Positions 1 to 10,387 of a stretch of DNA of 64,000 bases are shown here, one piece after another. The notes beneath the pieces are model-generated. The model ran no database searches and was not told the DNA's origin. It saw only the letters and a list, made by a program, of their open reading frames with translations. Origin of the DNA: Vicia villosa. Lineage: Eukaryota; Streptophyta; Magnoliopsida; Fabales; Fabaceae. The first letter of the stretch is position 1, and every line of letters starts with the position of its first letter. Location of the stretch: positions 124,001-188,000 of the forward strand of contig NW_026705775.1 of assembly GCF_029867415.1 (NCBI RefSeq). Direction: 5' to 3'. Both the position numbers and the translations under genes were made by a program.

Positions 1-764
1 TGGATTTTATTATCTTCTAATTTTATTATTCTTTATTTTGTCGTTACCAAATTAAATTAAATATTTGATTTTTTTTATATTGTTAGGTAACAAAACTTTG
101 TGTATAATATAACCGTATTTTTTTATTTAAATTTTAAACTTTAAGAAGATATTGTTATGATATTGTTCTTATATACCTAATTAAAGAAGAAGAAAAAAGG
201 AAAGTAATATTAGTGGCGGAAAAAAAGGAGAGCATTAAGGTAAAAGATCATATATGATTTGATTTGTTGAGTCAGCAAAAGAGAATAAATTAATTTTCTT
301 ACTTTATTTTATTATCTAGTATAAATATTATATGAGATTAATTGAAATATATGTCAGTATAAATAGTAATTTTGACAAAATAAATATGGAATTAAAAATA
401 AAATAAATAAATTATAATTAAATTATTTTAATAAATACTTTTTCTACAATTCTCTCATATTTATGTGTCAAAATCATTCATTTTAATTGGATGACGGTAT
501 AAAATTATTTTATATTTCAATTAATCTCCTATTATATTAGGGTAAGGATGGATTAAAAATCAATAGAAATAGGAAATTTGTTTATGTTTTTAATTTTCCA
601 AAAAAGAAAAATCTCTTTTTTAAAAACAAATTACCTCTTTTTACATTATCTCTTGCGGCAACAATTATTTTAAAAGAAAAAAAGAAACAAAATAAATTAA
701 TATAAGATATTAAATAATTAAAATTCAATTTAATATATTATATAGTTATATAATGTTAAGAGAA
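1..764. other. AT-rich intergenic DNA, no gene recognised
   Basis: Very AT-rich sequence with short A/T runs and no open frame with recognisable protein similarity on either strand. No transposon border could be supported here. Confidence 0.6.
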
Positions 765-905
765 AGGGATGATGCACTGAAACTGTCAATCAATCACCAC
801 CATGTATTCAATTAAATAATTTTTTATTTAAAAAATAATTTAATAACATGGTAAATTGATGGGTTTCGATTGGATGACAATATTTTATACACTATCTTTT
901 AACTC
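765..905. mobile_element. Degenerate hairpin MITE relic
   Basis: The stretch begins with a GATGCACTG-type end and shares the sub-terminal words 'CAATCACCACCATGTATTCAATTAA' type order with the better preserved hairpin element at 1888-2047, in inverse orientation. Its right part repeats the theme (GATTGGATGACA ... TACACTATC). It looks like an older, eroded member of the same family. Borders are approximate. Confidence 0.45.
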
Positions 906-1884
906 TAATGTTAATGAAAATGCACTAATAATATAAAGTAAAATAATTTTATATTATTTTTTAATAAAAACCATCATTTTGACATGTCATATAATAATTT
1001 AGATATTTTTAAATTTTGGAAAATATATGGTATTTATTAACTAGTGTAATTTTATTTTACCTTATTGGTTCATATCTTATTCTTTTCATATAATAATTTA
1101 TTTACTCTTTTTTTAAATAAAATTATTTATTTTGTAGTGTGAATAAATATTTTAAAATTATTATCACTTATTTAACATTTTTATTTTTAAAATTTTTAAA
1201 AAAATATATATTACTTAACTAGAAAGATAATAAAATAATATTATTTTATTTGAAATCATGTGCACATTAAATACATGATATATGATAATTATTTATTAAT
1301 AATTTATCATATCTCTTCTTTATCAAATTTTATAAGTTTCATACTACATCTTTATGAAATCATTGCCATCAAAATAAAGATCTAAAAATTGAAAGGACAA
1401 ATTTTTTTAGATAAAGATGAGATAACATATGATGTAAACAATTATATTTTATAAGGATAAATATTATAAATAATGAAATAACTCATTTGTTTTGTTTAAT
1501 TATTTTTTAAATTTTGTTCCAATGATTTGCTCTAATAATTTATTCTTATAAGGTTAGTTCATCTTAGGCTTTACATTGCTAAAACCGAAGATTTAATGAG
1601 GTGATGTCACCTATAATGTTGTGATGTTGTTGCGGTCGATAAAAATTAGAAATTCATAATCACATTTTTTTCGTTTCTAAAGAATAGGGAAAATAGTCAT
1701 AAAGTTTAAAGGAGGAATCATAATCTACGTAGTTCGTATATGTTAAGTTAGTTGTTTTTATGGAATGATGCAAGGTCACCTATGAGCGATAAACATATGC
1801 TTGCTCACACAATGGAGACTTACAGTTAGTTTCTAGTTCGCATTTAAGGGACTAGATCAATTCCTTTTTAAAAAGAGTTAAAAG
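906..1884. other. AT-rich intergenic DNA
   Basis: No coding frame, RNA gene or clear repeat border was seen in this stretch. It is AT-rich spacer between two related MITE copies. Confidence 0.5.
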
Positions 1885-1887
1885 GTA

Positions 1888-2047
1888 GTGCACTGACGGT
1901 GTAAAATAATTTTACACTGTCATCCAATAGAAAATCATAAATGTGCCATGTCATTAAATTTTTCTTTAATAAAAAAATATTTTAATTGGATACATGGGTG
2001 GTGATTGGTTGACAGTGTAAAAATATTTTACACTGTCAGTGCATCAC
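1888..2047. mobile_element. Hairpin MITE, about 160 bp
   Basis: The left end (GTGCACTGACGGTGTAAAAT) is the inverted complement of the right end (TTTTACACTGTCAGTGCATC) with few mismatches, so the element can fold as a hairpin. The inner arms TTACACTGTCATCCAAT and GATTGGTTGACAGTGTAAA also pair. This short, AT-rich, non-coding inverted-repeat form is typical of MITEs. Flanking bases do not give a clean target duplication, so the superfamily is not assigned. Confidence 0.75.
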
Positions 2048-3868
2048 CCTTTTTCTCTTTTAAAAATAAGTCTTGATTTTTTTGTTAAGTTAGTGACAAA
2101 ACTCAATTTGATTGGTTAAATGTCTTATAAACAATGAAGTGATTTTTTTTTATCTTTTTAATTATCTGTTAATTGAAAAAAAATCTAATATTTTTAATTT
2201 TTACAAGACCAATTTTTGCAATTTTAAGATTATTAATTTGATAAACTTAAAAAGCACATTACTTTGATGATTTTATAACCTAAACACGGGGTTAAAACCT
2301 AATTATTTTGATTACTCTAAATTAAACTAAAGTCAGAGCTTAAATAGCAACAACCTATAGAAATTAAATAACATCATAAGACTAATAATTAACTAAATAA
2401 ACAAAATAATAAAAATAAAAATAAAAATAACAGAGATATATTAGCATAAACAAAGGGGAGGATAAATTGATAATGGATGTTCAAATATGAAACAAAAGAG
2501 GCCAAGAGGCTCAAATGATCCTAAACCAAAAAATCAGAAGAAAAAAACCCATGAAACCCTAATTTGAGATGTGAGGCCGTCACCCCCATTTGTCTTAGCA
2601 ATTCAGCCCTATAAGGTCTTGACACGTGGCGGCCCTGTACCAAAAAATTAAAATTAAAAGAAAAACACGGACTTGCACGGATTGAGAGAGAGAGAGAGAG
2701 AGAGAAATAGCTTCATCATTATTGTTCTCCTTCACTCGAAATAAAACGACACAAGCAACCTTATAAAGCGTGGGCGAATTTGAGGTATGACAGTTGTCTC
2801 TATTTAATTATCTTTCGCCTTGAGAGTGCGGCAGATGATGTTTTTGAATAGTAGCATCAACAAAATCGTTGCAAAGCTTCCTAAAATGGTTAATGCCATT
2901 GAAAACTTGTTTGAGACTCCTTTGCTACAAGAGGAATTATCAATTATAAAACTTCAGGCTTCTGCAACTTTCTACTAAAGTCTTCACATGACCAAAATAA
3001 GACAAATTGACCTTAGAGGTTGATAGTGACATGTTAGAAAATCCTCGATTCTTGAGCTTTTACTGTATTTAGGTTCTAGTCCTTCAGAGTCTGAGTCTTA
3101 ACTTCTTATTCTTCAAACTCAGACTCTTCAAAGGTTGGTTTGATCTTCAGAGACTGACTTGATCAACACTCTAGTACAAAAGTATAAGAGAACAAAGAAA
3201 GTCGAATACAAGCTTAAAGTGCTTTTGACTGGTAAATCTTGTAACGGTTGAATCCTATATATATCATTGGACTCTCTCTTTCTTTACAAAATTAAGCGAC
3301 GTAGAACTTCAAAGAAGTTGTATTCTATATATAGCTATACACTCCCTCTTCCTTTACAAAACTAAGCGATCTGAGACTTTTTCAACATGTATATTTTCAA
3401 CCAACCCTAACATGATATTCAGAATCTATCTCTTAAGAGTTTCTCTTTCAATGTTCAGTGCAGTTTCCTAACTGACTTTCAATCAGTATCTTGAACTTTA
3501 TACATGCACACTTGAATACTCAGTAGTCTACCAAATTGTTCTTTAAATACTTTGTTATTATCAAAACTTAAGGGATATAATTTTGTTCCAACACTTTCAT
3601 GCATGAATAAGAAAAAAATAACAAAACAACATATAAAAATATTACATTGAACTCCCTACATTGTTTCAAAACAAAATTAACAAGGTGAAGATAAAAATCA
3701 CCAGAAAACTTTAAAATGAAACTTCACTGAATATTTTGACATTTTTAAAGGTGGTATGAGAAGGCTTTTTTGGAATTCAACTACATAATTACGGGATGTT
3801 GAGCCAAAAGTTTGAGATGGTCTAATTACGGTAACTTTTGATGAATCTTTTGTATTTTGATATATTTT
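2048..3868. other. Intergenic DNA with a G-box and (GA)n tract; no gene recognised
   Basis: A perfect G-box/ABRE-type core (GACACGTGGC, 2621-2630) is followed by a (GA)n tract near 2683-2705 and a pyrimidine-rich stretch, an arrangement like a plant promoter and 5' leader. No convincing open frame follows. Two imperfect copies of a segment containing CTATATATA-CACTC/GGACTCTC-CTTTACAAAA-TAAGCGA lie near 3240-3375. The rest is unremarkable AT-rich spacer. Confidence 0.4.
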
Positions 3869-5165
3869 AGAGTGAAGTTACATTTTAGTCCCCCACAAAA
3901 ACTGCAGAGGTCAGATTAGTCTCTGAGAAAAAAAAGTCCCTATTAAATCCCTTACAAAATTTAACCGAGTCATGTTAGTCCTTCTACTAATATTTTTTTT
4001 TAAAATCGGTTTTTTTCTTACTTTTGAACCGTGATTGGATTTCTAGTGAAGACCTATTTTAGTCCCTCAGAAAAAAGGGAGAGTCCAAATTAGTCCCTGG
4101 AAAAAAAAGTCTCTATTTAATCTCTTACAAAATATAACTGAGTCATGTTAGTCCCTCTTTTAATATTTTTTTCAAACGATTTTTTTTCTATTTTTAAACC
4201 GTGATTTGACTCTTATTTTACGATTGTTGATTTGAAATTATTTTGTGAAGGGATTGTAGATAAATCATCGTGACACCACAATGTTCTTTTTTTGTTGGGT
4301 TTATTGTCATACTTATGGGTGAGTGAGTAGTGACTACAGTTTTTCTTGTTATGTATTATTGTGTATTAGGTGTTGTTATTGTTTCAGTTGTTAATGATCT
4401 TTTAGAAAAGTTTAGTTCTGCTACTAGAGTGATTTAGACTAATTTCTTACTTTTGTAAATATGACTTGGGGCGAAAATAATACACATGATATGTTGGAAG
4501 AAAATTGGTTTATACCGTATTCCTTAGGTTTTGATGATAACAAAGTATTTAATGAACAATTAGGTATACTAACATATGTTCAAGTGTGCAGGATCATTAG
4601 TCAAAGAATTTATCAGGCTCTAACTCTGATTGGAACATACGAAGAGAAGCTTAAGACTTAGATTATGAAAGATCAGAATCTGATGACTCAAATTTTGAAT
4701 GATAAGATTCTGATGTCTCACAACTAGGTAACCCAGCTTCTGGTGGAAAATTAGACTCTGAAAACCATGTGCAAAGGAACTTAACCTCTGACCCGTACTC
4801 AATCTCTGAAAGCAGGTTTATCTTGTCAAGTCTAGTCACGGTTTAAAAATAGGAAAAAATCGTTTGAAAAAAATATTTAAAAAATAGACTAATATGCCTC
4901 TCTTAAATTTTGTAAGGGATTAAATATGAATTTTTTCTTAAGGACTAATTTGGACTCTCTTTTTGTGAGAGACTAAAATGAGTCTTCATTGGCATTCTAG
5001 ATACGGTTCAAAAGTAAGAAAAAAACCGGTTTGAAAAAAAATATTAGTAGAGAGACTAACATGACTCGGTTTAATTTTGTAAGAAATTTAATAGAGATTT
5101 TTTTTCTCAGGTACTAATCTAACCTCTACCGTTTTTGTGAGAGACTAAAATTAAATTTCACTCTA
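3869..5165. mobile_element. Long-inverted-repeat DNA element (MULE-like)
   Basis: About 330 bp at 3869-4215 recurs in inverse orientation at about 4833-5165. Both arms carry degenerate 'TTTTAGTCC...' / 'GGACTAAAA' blocks and the AAACCGTG / CACGGTTTAAA inner words. The ends AGAGTGAA and TTTCACTCT are complementary. Between the arms there is about 600 bp without a recognisable protein. Long inverted arms and 'TTAGTCCC' blocks are seen in non-autonomous Mutator-like elements of legumes, and a second such element sits at 56350-58110. A convincing 9-bp target duplication was not found, so the class is inferred. Confidence 0.6.
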
Positions 5166-5340
5166 TTTTATTAATCAATATTTATAACTTATATGAATCA
5201 TATAACTTTTGTTAATTATATTTTTTCAGTCAAAAACCAAAGCTGTTAAATTGGAAAAAAGATCTCACTCAAGTTGACTTAACAAGCTAGTGGATATGAT
5301 TCTAGAACTTTAAAATAGACAAGAAAATGATAGTCATCCG

Positions 5341-6231
5341 TAGGGGTGTTCGCGGTGCGGTTTAAGCGGTTTTGAAGAAAAAAATCATCCAAATCGTAAG
5401 AGAAAAAATCGTGCGGTTTGGTTTGGTTCGGTTGGCTTTAAAAAAAAATCCGAACCAAACCAAACTAATGCGGTTTGGTTTGGTTCGGTTGGTTCGGTTT
5501 TTACAAATATTTTATTGAGCCATACATACACATATAGATGACAACATAATTTTGTATTTAGACATTCATACACTATCAAATAACAACAAAACTCGTCATA
5601 CTTAGACAACAATTTTCCATTTAAGATGTAAAAATTAAATTAGACAAAAGTGGAATATTAAACATAAAATAATAGCATAAAACAATATAAAAATTATTAT
5701 AATGAAACAAAAAAATATAAGAGACAAGAGATTAGTGAAGGTGAAAAAGAAAAAAAAAAGTGTTGAGAGATTAGAGAAGAAGATGTGCAATAAAAACGAA
5801 ACTGAAATATTGAACATTTACATAAAAATTAGAAGGTTAAAAAGAGAATATAAGAGAGTAGAAATTATAGAAGAAGAAGGAAGATGTATGTGGAAAAGAA
5901 GGTGCGACAATGTTATTAGAGATTTGAGAAGATCGGGACTGAAATTATATGTGTAAGAATGAGAAAATGGTTGGTAATCATAAGACTAAGGCATAATAGG
6001 TTTAAGTTTGGGTTGAATGTGAGTTAAGTAAAATTTAGGTTGTAACATAATGCGGTTTGATTCGGTTTGGTTCGGTTTACAAAATACAAACCGCAAACCG
6101 AACCAAACCGTGCGGTTTTGTTAAAAGATGACCCAAACTAATCCGAACCAAATGCGATTTTTTGCGGTTTCGGTTTGATTTGGTTTGATTTGCGGTTTTC
6201 TATTGGGTTGGTTTGCTTTTGAACATCCCTA
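5341..6231. mobile_element. Non-autonomous hAT-type element, 891 bp, with 8-bp target duplication
   Basis: The element starts TAGGGGTGTTC and ends GAACATCCCTA (11-bp inverted ends with one mismatch). It is flanked on both sides by the identical 8-mer GTCATCCG (5333-5340 and 6232-6239), the target-site length of hAT transposons. Its sub-terminal regions are packed with GGTTTGGTTCGG words on one side and their complement on the other. No transposase frame is present; internal frames are short and Lys/Arg-rich by base composition. Borders are exact to the base. Confidence 0.88.
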
Positions 6232-6582
6232 GTCATCCGTGACTAATGAATACTTTGTTAAAACTATTTAAGATATTGATGACTATGATTATCAGAATAA
6301 GGTAAATTTAGATATCTTCGATGATCCTGGTGATTTTTCTTTACCATAAATACAATTTAGACATCTCCCTTCGTTGGAGGGGTAGGAAAAGGAGCATATT
6401 TATATATGGTGGTTAAGAATAAACATACATATAAGTAAACTGTTAAACTTAGAGGTAATGAACGTGGTTGCAAACGTACTATGAGAAAGAAATGCAACAA
6501 TACGAGAAAACATGAAATATTGAGAGAACTTCACAAGTATGAGTTGACTCCAAACATCCGTTAACAACAAAACCGACAATAG
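6232..6582. other. 5' flank of the PPR gene
   Basis: AT-rich sequence between the hAT element and the PPR start codon. It presumably holds the promoter and leader, but no TATA box stands out convincingly. Confidence 0.4.
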
Positions 6583-8757
6583 ATGAAACCCTGGTTTTCA
6601 AACCAACAAATCCTTCAACTCAACCACAAACTCTCACACCTCACCAGAACAAACCAATTCTCCGATTCCCTCAAACTCTTCACTAAAATCCACTCCTCCC
6701 ACTTCCATAAACCAGATCACTACACCCTTTCAACCGTCATAACCGCCACCGCCAACACCCGCCATGTCACCACTTTCGGTAACCAGCTTCATTCCTTCGC
6801 TATTCAAACCGGCCTCAAAGCTCATTCCCACGTCGCCAATTCCCTCCTCTCCCTTTACTCCAAAGCCCATGACCTTATCTCTGTTCAACTCGTTTTTGAA
6901 GATGTTATATACCCAGATGTTTATTCATGGACCACCCTTTTATCTGCTGTCACTAGATTGAGTCATGTTGATTATGCACTTCATGTGTTTGATAAATTGC
7001 CCAAGTGTTATGTTGCTGTTTGGAATGCTATTATTACTGGATGCAGTGATAATGGACGTGAAGATGTTGGTTTTAAGTTGTTTAAAGATATGTTTAGGAT
7101 GAATGTTAGGCCGGATAATTACACGTTTGCTACTATCTTGAGTTTGTGTTCTTTGGAGGATTTTGATTATGGAAGGCATGTTCATTCTGTTGTTTTCAAA
7201 ACTGGGCTTTTGGTTAGGACTTCTGTGGTTAATTCTCTTATTACTATGTATTCTAACTGTGGATGTGTTGACAATGCTTATCAAGTGTTTGAGGAAACGG
7301 AAGGTGGGGTTCGCGATCATGTTACGTATAATGCAATGATTGATGGTTTTGTGAGCGTGGAAAGATTTGAAGATGCGTTTGTGATGTTTAGGGATATGCA
7401 TAGGGCTTGTATTTGTTTAACTGAAGTTACTTTTGTGAGTGTGTTGAGCTCTTGCTGTTCTTTGAGAGTTGGGTGTCAAGCACATGCTTTGGCGATTAAG
7501 ATAGGGTTTGATGATGGATATACTGCTGTCGACAATGCGACGATAACCATGTATTCATGCTTTGGGGAGGTGAATGAGGCTCGAAAAGTTTTTGAGAGAA
7601 TGGAAGAAAGTAGGGATCTTGTTTCGTGGAATGTAATGATTTCGATGTTTTTTCAAGAAAATATTAATGAGGAAGCAATCTTGACCTATATGAAAATGAG
7701 GAGGGAAGGAATTGAACCAGATGAGTTTACTTATGGAAGCTTGCTAGCTGCATTGGACTCTCTACAAATGGTTGAGATGTTCCACTCCCTCCTTTGCAAA
7801 AATGGACTTATCAAAGTAGAAGTCTGGAATGCATTGATTTCTTCATATTCTAGAAATGGAAAGATAAAGTGTGCCTTTAAAATCTTCTCCAATCTTCCCA
7901 ATAAAAGTTTGATATCCTGGAATGGTATCATATCTGGGTTCTTGATGAATGGATGCCCGGTGCAAGGGTTAGAGCAATTCTCTGCATTACTTAATACAAA
8001 TCTCAAGCCAAATGCCTACTCCCTCAGTCTTGTTTTGAGCATCTGTTCTTTCATTTCAGCCATGGGTCATGGGAAACAGGTTCATGGTTATATACTACGG
8101 CACGGTTTTGATTCAGAAATCTCTCTGGGCAACGCACTGGTGACAATGTATTCCAAATGTGGATCTCTAGATGGGTCGTTGAGTGTATTTAATGCAATGG
8201 TCAAAAGAGATACAATCACTTGGAATGCTATCATATCTGCTTATTCACAGCATGGACAGGGTAAAGAAGCCGTGCACTGTTTTGAGGCAATGCGAATCTC
8301 CCCCGAAAACAAACCAGACCAGGCTACATTTACTGCGGTACTTTCAGCTTGCAGCCATTCAGGTTTAGTTGATGATGCTACCCGTATTTTTGATATCATG
8401 GTGAAAGTTTATGGATTTGTGCCAAGTGTGGATCATTTTTCTTGCATAGTTGATATGTTGGGTCGCAGTGGTTACCTTGATGAGGCAGAAAGAGTAATTA
8501 CAGATGGATATTTTGGAGCACACTCCAATATGTGCTGGTCATTGTTCAGTGCTTGTGCAGTTCATGGTAATTTAATATTAGGAAGAAAGGTTGCTAGACT
8601 TCTCTTAGAAAGAGAACATAACAACCCGTCAGTTTATGTGCTTTTATCAAATATATGTGCAGAAGCAGGTCAGTGGGAAGAAGCAGCTAAACTGAGAGAT
8701 ATGATGAAACAATTTGGGACGACAAAACAACCTGGCTGCAGTTGGATATCAACCTAA
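6583..8757 (+). CDS. PLS-class pentatricopeptide repeat protein, E-type, 724 aa
   Basis: A single uninterrupted frame of 724 codons encodes a PPR protein. The PLS pattern is visible throughout: repeats such as 'VWNAIITGCSDNG', 'VSWNVMISMFFQE', 'ISWNGIISGFLMNG' and 'ITWNAIISAYSQHG', spaced by 'N(S/A)L(I/V)TMYS(N/K)CG' and 'PD.(F/Y)T(F/Y)..(I/L)L' segments. The C-terminal part (about 600-724) follows the E-type pattern ('HFSCIVDMLGRSGYLDEAERVI', 'YVLLSNICAEAGQWEEAAKLRDMM', ending GCSWIST), with no DYW deaminase domain. Such proteins are nuclear-encoded, go to mitochondria or plastids and bind specific RNA sites, usually for C-to-U editing or processing. An intronless gene is normal for this family. 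The protein resembles Arabidopsis At3g49740-type PPRs by recollection; the ortholog and RNA target are not established. The start ATG is the first in frame. A strong organelle transit signal is not obvious by eye. Confidence 0.92.
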   Translation: MKPWFSNQQILQLNHKLSHLTRTNQFSDSLKLFTKIHSSHFHKPDHYTLSTVITATANTRHVTTFGNQLHSFAIQTGLKAHSHVANSLLSLYSKAHDLISVQLVFEDVIYPDVYSWTTLLSAVTRLSHVDYALHVFDKLPKCYVAVWNAIITGCSDNGREDVGFKLFKDMFRMNVRPDNYTFATILSLCSLEDFDYGRHVHSVVFKTGLLVRTSVVNSLITMYSNCGCVDNAYQVFEETEGGVRDHVTYNAMIDGFVSVERFEDAFVMFRDMHRACICLTEVTFVSVLSSCCSLRVGCQAHALAIKIGFDDGYTAVDNATITMYSCFGEVNEARKVFERMEESRDLVSWNVMISMFFQENINEEAILTYMKMRREGIEPDEFTYGSLLAALDSLQMVEMFHSLLCKNGLIKVEVWNALISSYSRNGKIKCAFKIFSNLPNKSLISWNGIISGFLMNGCPVQGLEQFSALLNTNLKPNAYSLSLVLSICSFISAMGHGKQVHGYILRHGFDSEISLGNALVTMYSKCGSLDGSLSVFNAMVKRDTITWNAIISAYSQHGQGKEAVHCFEAMRISPENKPDQATFTAVLSACSHSGLVDDATRIFDIMVKVYGFVPSVDHFSCIVDMLGRSGYLDEAERVITDGYFGAHSNMCWSLFSACAVHGNLILGRKVARLLLEREHNNPSVYVLLSNICAEAGQWEEAAKLRDMMKQFGTTKQPGCSWIST

Positions 8758-9967
8758 GACTTGCAAGTTATAGTTGCATGTAAATGTATAAGCAGGAGCA
8801 TAATGTGATGGAGTTCTTGTACAGAATCCAGTTTTGAATATGATAAACCAAAGAGGATGAGCTATATGTATAGATATATTCCTATACTTGCATAAAAGCT
8901 GGCTAAAGTGGCTGGCTTTTATTCAAGATGTTCTAATTTTTACCTTCTCAATGAAGATTAAAGAAGCCAAATTTTTACAGTAGAACCTCCTAGTGTGATT
9001 GGACAAGGAATTTTTTCAAGGTAATATAGTTTAAGTAATTCAAATTCTTCAGTGTTAACCTAATTCTTCACTTTTTTGTTTCATTATCTTCCAGATTTCT
9101 CAAAATCCCTCTTTTTTTCTGTGATTAACCTGATCACACTATCAGCACCGGTCAAAGTCAAATCAACTAGACAGGTCACAAATTTCTTAAGTGAGTGTTT
9201 TTGATCCTTGAAAAAAATCAGTGGAGATTATTTTTTTGTTATTAAATTTTGATTTCATGTTTATTTTATGGGGTTGTCGATTCAGATAACGGGGTTGTTA
9301 AAGTTTGATTTTTTTTCTCTTTTCTGTTTAGGTGGTATATTTTTTTGTTGGGGTTGTTAGGTTTAGTTTGTATGTTTGAATTTGTGAGTATGAATTTGAT
9401 GATTGTTAGTTAATGTTTTGGTTGGTTGGAATTTGGATTTTTGTTTCCAATGTTGATATTGATTAGAGAGGGTTCTAGGTGTTTCTTCTTTGTTTCAAGT
9501 TTTGAAATTTTTTCTGAAAAATAAAATTTTAGTTTGATAGCAATTGTAAGATGTTTGAAGAGTGATCACAAGATGAGAATGAATATTGCTGATTCCTTTT
9601 CAATCATGATTATTAATCAACGATTAACAATCTGATCTGGTGTTTACACTCTAAATGACCTTGTGTTGGTCAGTATTGTTCGTAATAATCCTTGTATGCA
9701 TTTGGCATCTGGCTTCTTCTGTATTGGCACAGGCTAGCTCTGTAGTACTCACTTCGTGTTGAAGGCGTGGTCGAAAGTGTTTGATATGTGTCGGTTTGTG
9801 TGGCAATGACATGTTTGATTATATTCAATCACTTCAATTCTTTTTCATATCTGTCGGTTTGTGTGGCAATGACATGTTTGATTGTATTCAATCACTTCAA
9901 TTTTTTTTGGTGTCTGTGTTAGTGTTGTGTTAGTGTTGTGTCTGGTGTGTGATATTGGTGTCATGGC
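8758..9967. other. PPR 3' flank and spacer with a 63-bp tandem duplication
   Basis: No protein-coding gene is visible. A segment containing TCGGTTTGTGTGGCAATGAC occurs twice with a 63-bp offset (from 9791 and 9854), differing at few bases. The stretch 9050-9190, rich in TTTC/CTTC, could be the non-coding first exon of the downstream A20/AN1 gene, whose family often has a 5' UTR intron. This last point is inference only. Confidence 0.4.
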
Positions 9968-10156
9968 TAATGTTTTGAAAAACTAAATTGAACCGGGAAA
10001 TTCTTAGGATCACGGTTTAAACTAGTTTAATCTGCTTGATCGAGGATGAAACTGCGGTTGAACTGCTTGATCGAGGATGAAACTGCAGTTGAACTGCTCA
10101 AGTAACCAGAGACATATCGGTTCAATCTGTTATAGTGGTTCAGTTTTAAAACATTT
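9968..10156. mobile_element. 189-bp MITE with 8-bp target duplication (hAT-like)
   Basis: The ends TAATGTTTTGAAAAACT and AGTTTTAAAACATTT are imperfect inverted repeats. The 8-mer GTCATGGC flanks the element on both sides (9960-9967 and 10157-10164). The interior includes a 30-bp unit (CTTGATCGAGGATGAAACTG...) present twice in tandem (about 10037-10095). Size, terminal repeats and 8-bp duplication fit a small hAT-type MITE. It sits just upstream of the damaged A20/AN1 gene, possibly inside its 5' UTR intron. Confidence 0.72.
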
Positions 10157-10387
10157 GTCATGGCACATGCTACTATGCTAGTGCAATTTGTTATTATTCA
10201 ATATGAAGGACGGGCACTGGATATACTTGTCGGACACTAGGCACACCTTTGCTCTTAGATGTTGGTGCTGCAGTTCATTGACTATGTTGGTTTTCGACGT
10301 GCTCGTAGCTGTTTTATTGTAAAAAAAATATGTTTCTTTTCCTGTGTTTGTATTTTTTTGTGAGGCTGAGGTGTTCTATGCTTGCAG

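Noticed and set aside
4461..4661. 66-codon frame inside the long-inverted-repeat element
   Set aside because: No transposase similarity; internal filler of a non-autonomous element.
6940..7401. 153-codon antisense frame within the PPR gene
   Set aside because: Shadow of a strongly supported PPR coding sequence.
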